From positions 1 to 7,166 of the forward strand of contig JALUWC010000494.1 in the NCBI GenBank assembly GCA_027019885.1: a DNA stretch of 7,166 nt. The letters are read 5' to 3'. The notes beneath the pieces are model-generated. The model made no database searches. It was not told the DNA's origin and saw nothing but the letters and a program-made list of their open reading frames with translations. The stretch is from Geoglobus sp. GTDB lineage: Archaea > Halobacteriota > Archaeoglobi > Archaeoglobales > Archaeoglobaceae. Both the position numbers and the translations under genes were made by a program. Shown one piece after another: positions 4,573 to 7,166 of the stretch. The stretch's first letter is position 1. The number at the start of each line of letters is the position of its first letter.

Positions 4573-6954
4573 ATGAGGGATGCTGAGAGATTGAATAAGC
4601 CGGCTGAAAACCCTGATGCTGTGATGATCTTTTCTCACATAGGCCATCCTGTAATTGTGATTGATCCTGAGTTTGAAATACTGTACATAAACTCTGTCGC
4701 AGAAGAGAAGCTTAGAAAAAAAGGAATTGAAAAAGTGATTGGCGAAAAATGTTACAGAGTGTTTCACAACAGAGATGTGCCCCTTGAAAGCTGTCCTTGT
4801 TACAGAATGATTGAAAGTGCTCAGGTAGAGACTTCCGAAGTTGAGATGGAGGTTTTGGGAGGAACCTACCTTGTTTCAGTAACCCCACTCTACAAAAACG
4901 GGGAACTCGATAAAATAATCCATCTCGCAATAGACGTAACAGAGCAAAAAGAGGCAGAAAAGAAGCTGAAAACTCTTTACGAAATAGGTGACATAATCCA
5001 TGAGATAGAAAAGGGCATTCTGACATCAAAAAGTGTCAAAGAGATATTCAAAACAGCAGCAGGAAGACTGAGTGACGTTCTTCCTGTGGAATGCGTGTCA
5101 GCTGTGCTCTTTGAAGGCGACGTTACTAAGATTCTTGTCTCAGAGAGAAAGAACGGATTTAACTGCCCCTCAAAACTTGTGCCTTCTGAAAATTTCGAGC
5201 AGATGATAAAATTTTTCGAAAAAGATGAGGTGTTTTTGAGAAACAGGCTCAATTCGAAAATATCTTTTGAAAATGAGCTCATAAAGGCTGGGATCAGATC
5301 ATATGCAGTTGTTCCCATTCAATCAGATGACACAATCTGTTTTATGATTCTCTGCTCCTCCAAAGAGGATTTCTTTTCTGAGGATACAGTCGATATGCTG
5401 GTCGAAATTGCAGATTCCTTAGCCCTTGCCATAAACAACCTCAGGATGAGAGAGGAGCTGATGGAGAGCGAGGAAATGTTCAGAGCTCTTGCTGAAAAGT
5501 CGCTGGTAGGGGTGGACATAATTCAGGATGGTGCGTTTGTTTATGTGAACCCGAGACTTGCCGAGATGGTTGGATACAGCAGAGAAGAGTTCATAGGAGA
5601 ATCTCCACTGAAGTTCATTCATCCAGATGACAGGGAAATTTTTGTCAGAAATTACAGGGAGAGAATTGAGGGGAGGAAAAAAGAGATACGTTACACACTG
5701 AGAGCTATAAGAAAGGATGGAGAAGTGAGACACATCGAAACATATGGATCGAGAATTATGCTCAGAGGAAAACCGGCCATTGTTGGAGTTTCCATAGACA
5801 TCACAGACAGGATAAGAATGCAGGAAGAGCTGAAGAGATATGCTGAAAGCCTTGAGCGGATGGTTGAGGAGAGGACAAGGCAGCTTGTTGAAAGCGAATC
5901 AAGATACAGGAGTCTCGTTGAGTCTCCAATAGTTGGATTCTGGGAGGCAGATGCAGATGGAGTTTTCACATTTGTCAATGACAGGTTTCTTGAGATGACA
6001 GGCTACAGCAGAGGAGAGGTGGTTGGTAGAAAGAGCATAATCGACTTTGTTGCTCCGCATCATAGATCATGGATTGACAGAAGAACTGAACTGCTGAAAA
6101 AGGGAAGACTGCCAGCAGATCTCTTTGAAGTTGAGCTTTTGAAAAAGGATGGTTCGACATTTCACGTGCTGGTGAGTCCGTGCCCGATGTACGATGAGAA
6201 TGAAAGACATGTCAAAACAGTCGGAGCAATGATCGACATCACTGACAGAGTGCAAATGGAGAGAAAGCTTAGAGAAGCTCTTGAAGAGCTTGAAGCCTAC
6301 GCCAAGGCAATATCTCATGATCTCAGAGCTCCTCTCAGGGGGTTAATGGGATATGCTGAAGCACTTGTCAACGAACATTCTGACGGGCTTGATGAGGAGG
6401 GAAGAAAATATCTGGAGAGAATATCACTTCTTTCATCCAAAATGGACATACTGATAAATGATCTTCTTGAATACACCAAGGTGTCGGAGATTGACAAAGC
6501 AATTGAGAGGGTTAACATGAACGAAATTGTCGGTTACGCGATTGATATGCTTGAAGATGGGATAAAGAGAAGAAAAGCAAAAATCAGAATCACAGATCTT
6601 CCCGATGTGAAGGGAGACAGAAGATTGCTTCTGAGCATCATGATGAATTTGATTTCCAATGCCATCAAGTTTGTGGAAAGGGGAGTGACACCAGAGGTCA
6701 GAATTTATTCGAAGGTTGGAGATAAATATGTGAGAATCTGCGTGGAGGACAACGGAATTGGAGTTCCTGAAGAATACAGGGAGAGAATTTTTCACCTCTT
6801 TGAAAGGTTGCACGGAGAAGAAGTTTACCCCGGGACAGGTGTTGGACTCGCAATAGTCAAGAAGGCTGTTGAGATAATGGGAGGAGGGTGTGGTGTAGAT
6901 TCCGGAGAGAGAGGAAGTATTTTCTGGATAGAGCTCGAAAAATGGAAGGGGTAG
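4573..6954 (+). CDS. Soluble multi-sensor histidine kinase (PAS-GAF-PAS-PAS-HisKA-HATPase)
   Basis: This cytosolic sensor kinase (793 residues) has no transmembrane helix. Domains in order: PAS1 (about 16-125), GAF (about 135-290), PAS2 (about 302-415), a helical linker (about 412-445), PAS3 (about 441-562), the HisKA dimerisation helices and a HATPase_c domain. The phospho-acceptor is H582 in SHDLRAPLRG. The ATP-binding boxes are N696 (N-box), D726-x-G728-x-G730 (G1), the F740-F743 F-box and G754-T-G-V-G758 (G2), so the kinase looks intact. PAS1 has C60, C74 and C76 in CYRVFH...SCPC, a possible redox or metal site. The HisKA/HATPase style (LRAPLR, IxDLLEYTKV, FERLH, PGTGVGLAI) is that of Cph1/phytochrome-class kinases, but no bilin-binding phytochrome module is recognised. 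ATG 4573 is the first start after an in-frame stop (4552); its ribosome site is weak, so a leaderless or short-leader mRNA is possible. Its probable partner lies 110 nt downstream. The signal is unknown. Confidence 0.93.
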   Translation: MRDAERLNKPAENPDAVMIFSHIGHPVIVIDPEFEILYINSVAEEKLRKKGIEKVIGEKCYRVFHNRDVPLESCPCYRMIESAQVETSEVEMEVLGGTYLVSVTPLYKNGELDKIIHLAIDVTEQKEAEKKLKTLYEIGDIIHEIEKGILTSKSVKEIFKTAAGRLSDVLPVECVSAVLFEGDVTKILVSERKNGFNCPSKLVPSENFEQMIKFFEKDEVFLRNRLNSKISFENELIKAGIRSYAVVPIQSDDTICFMILCSSKEDFFSEDTVDMLVEIADSLALAINNLRMREELMESEEMFRALAEKSLVGVDIIQDGAFVYVNPRLAEMVGYSREEFIGESPLKFIHPDDREIFVRNYRERIEGRKKEIRYTLRAIRKDGEVRHIETYGSRIMLRGKPAIVGVSIDITDRIRMQEELKRYAESLERMVEERTRQLVESESRYRSLVESPIVGFWEADADGVFTFVNDRFLEMTGYSRGEVVGRKSIIDFVAPHHRSWIDRRTELLKKGRLPADLFEVELLKKDGSTFHVLVSPCPMYDENERHVKTVGAMIDITDRVQMERKLREALEELEAYAKAISHDLRAPLRGLMGYAEALVNEHSDGLDEEGRKYLERISLLSSKMDILINDLLEYTKVSEIDKAIERVNMNEIVGYAIDMLEDGIKRRKAKIRITDLPDVKGDRRLLLSIMMNLISNAIKFVERGVTPEVRIYSKVGDKYVRICVEDNGIGVPEEYRERIFHLFERLHGEEVYPGTGVGLAIVKKAVEIMGGGCGVDSGERGSIFWIELEKWKG

Positions 6955-6978
6955 AGAATAATATCCCTGCTAACAACG

Positions 6979-6991
6979 TCTATTTCATTTT
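6979..6991 (+). terminator. Possible T-rich terminator after the kinase gene
   Basis: A pyrimidine- and T-rich stretch (TCTATTTCATTTT) lies about 25 nt after the kinase stop and just before the response-regulator promoter. Archaeal RNA polymerase can terminate at T-runs on the non-template strand. The run is interrupted and there is no hairpin, so support is weak. Confidence 0.25.
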
Positions 6992-7012
6992 ACGCCAGCT
7001 GTATACCAAACA

Positions 7013-7020
7013 TATAAATA
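7013..7020 (+). promoter_or_regulatory. TATA box for the response regulator
   Basis: TATAAATA is a close match to the archaeal consensus (centre 7016.5). It predicts a transcript start near 7042 and a leader of about 22 nt carrying the ribosome site. The regulator can therefore probably be transcribed separately from the kinase. Confidence 0.65.
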
Positions 7021-7052
7021 CCGATTTGGCGACAGGAGTGAAATATTCAAAC

Positions 7053-7057
7053 GAGGA
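7053..7057 (+). promoter_or_regulatory. Ribosome binding site for the response regulator
   Basis: GAGGA ends 7 nt before ATG 7065. It supports that start over an in-frame GTG at 7038, which would add nine residues before the conserved first beta strand of the receiver fold. Confidence 0.6.
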
Positions 7058-7064
7058 AGTTATA

Positions 7065-7166
7065 ATGAAGATCCTCATAGCAGATGACAACCCGGACGAC
7101 AGGATTCTGGCAATAAGGGAGCTGAAAAAGGAGTTCAGAGACTTCGAGGTGAAAGAAGTCCTGTCT
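7065..7166 (+). CDS. CheY-like response regulator receiver, N-terminal part only (cut by right edge)
   Basis: This is the probable phosphotransfer partner of the upstream histidine kinase. The 34 visible codons begin MKILIADDNPDDRILAI: the first beta strand of a receiver domain, followed by the acidic Mg-binding pair D7-D8 and the NPDD signature seen in Rcp1-type single-domain regulators. The phospho-acceptor aspartate (expected near residue 55-60) and any output domain lie beyond the window. ATG 7065 is supported by a GAGGA site and by the match of MKILIADD to the family N-terminus. It is encoded on the same strand as the kinase with a 110-nt gap and its own TATA box. Whether it is a stand-alone receiver or carries PAS or DNA-binding output cannot be seen. 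Confidence 0.9.
   Translation, partial: MKILIADDNPDDRILAIRELKKEFRDFEVKEVLS

Noticed and set aside
5000..5460. Possibility that the GAF domain is a bilin-binding phytochrome module, suggested by the Cph1-like kinase core.
   Set aside because: I do not see the conserved phytochrome GAF motifs or an adjacent PHY domain; a PAS domain follows instead.
5419..5978. Open frames on the minus strand within the kinase gene, and similar antisense frames in the permease and NAPRTase genes.
   Set aside because: They are shadows of strongly supported genes. Their translations are low-complexity or Ser/Phe-rich, with no domains and no start signals.

Overview
The window looks archaeal, most likely from the Archaeoglobales (Archaeoglobus, Ferroglobus or Geoglobus type). 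The reasons are archaeal TATA boxes at leaderless distances from gene starts, GGTGA/GAGGTGA ribosome sites, GTG starts, moderate base composition, archaeal-type nicotinate phosphoribosyltransferase and MazG proteins, and a large soluble multi-PAS histidine kinase. The genus is an inference from gene style; no rRNA or other marker gene is present. Coding density is high. The only long non-coding gaps are about 205 bp (4368-4572) and 110 bp (6955-7064).

Positions 1-2915 hold an ABC export system. The ATPase runs off the left edge on the minus strand. Two membrane subunits run rightwards and overlap by 4 nt. The ATPase and the first permease diverge from a 45-bp gap with one palindromic TATA element, placed so that both transcripts could be leaderless. 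The first permease is the most notable gene here: after its ABC-2 membrane domain it carries a second polytopic domain with the four-motif signature (EExxK, FxxxE, H, HxxxN) of the PrsW/CPBP intramembrane protease superfamily.

Positions 2917-4367, on the minus strand, hold a two-gene operon. A small MazG-type nucleotide pyrophosphohydrolase with a C-terminal cysteine cluster is followed, through a TGATG stop/start overlap, by nicotinate phosphoribosyltransferase, an NAD salvage enzyme. This operon ends 1 nt from the stop codon of the second permease, so the two transcription units converge with no spacer.

Positions 4573-7166, on the plus strand, hold a two-component system. A 793-residue soluble histidine kinase (PAS-GAF-PAS-PAS-HisKA-HATPase) is followed by a CheY-like response regulator that is cut by the right edge. 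The kinase core resembles the phytochrome (Cph1) class, and the regulator's NPDD signature resembles the Rcp1 class that usually partners it. The regulator has its own TATA box and ribosome site.

I saw no tRNA, rRNA, CRISPR array, insertion sequence or long repeat.
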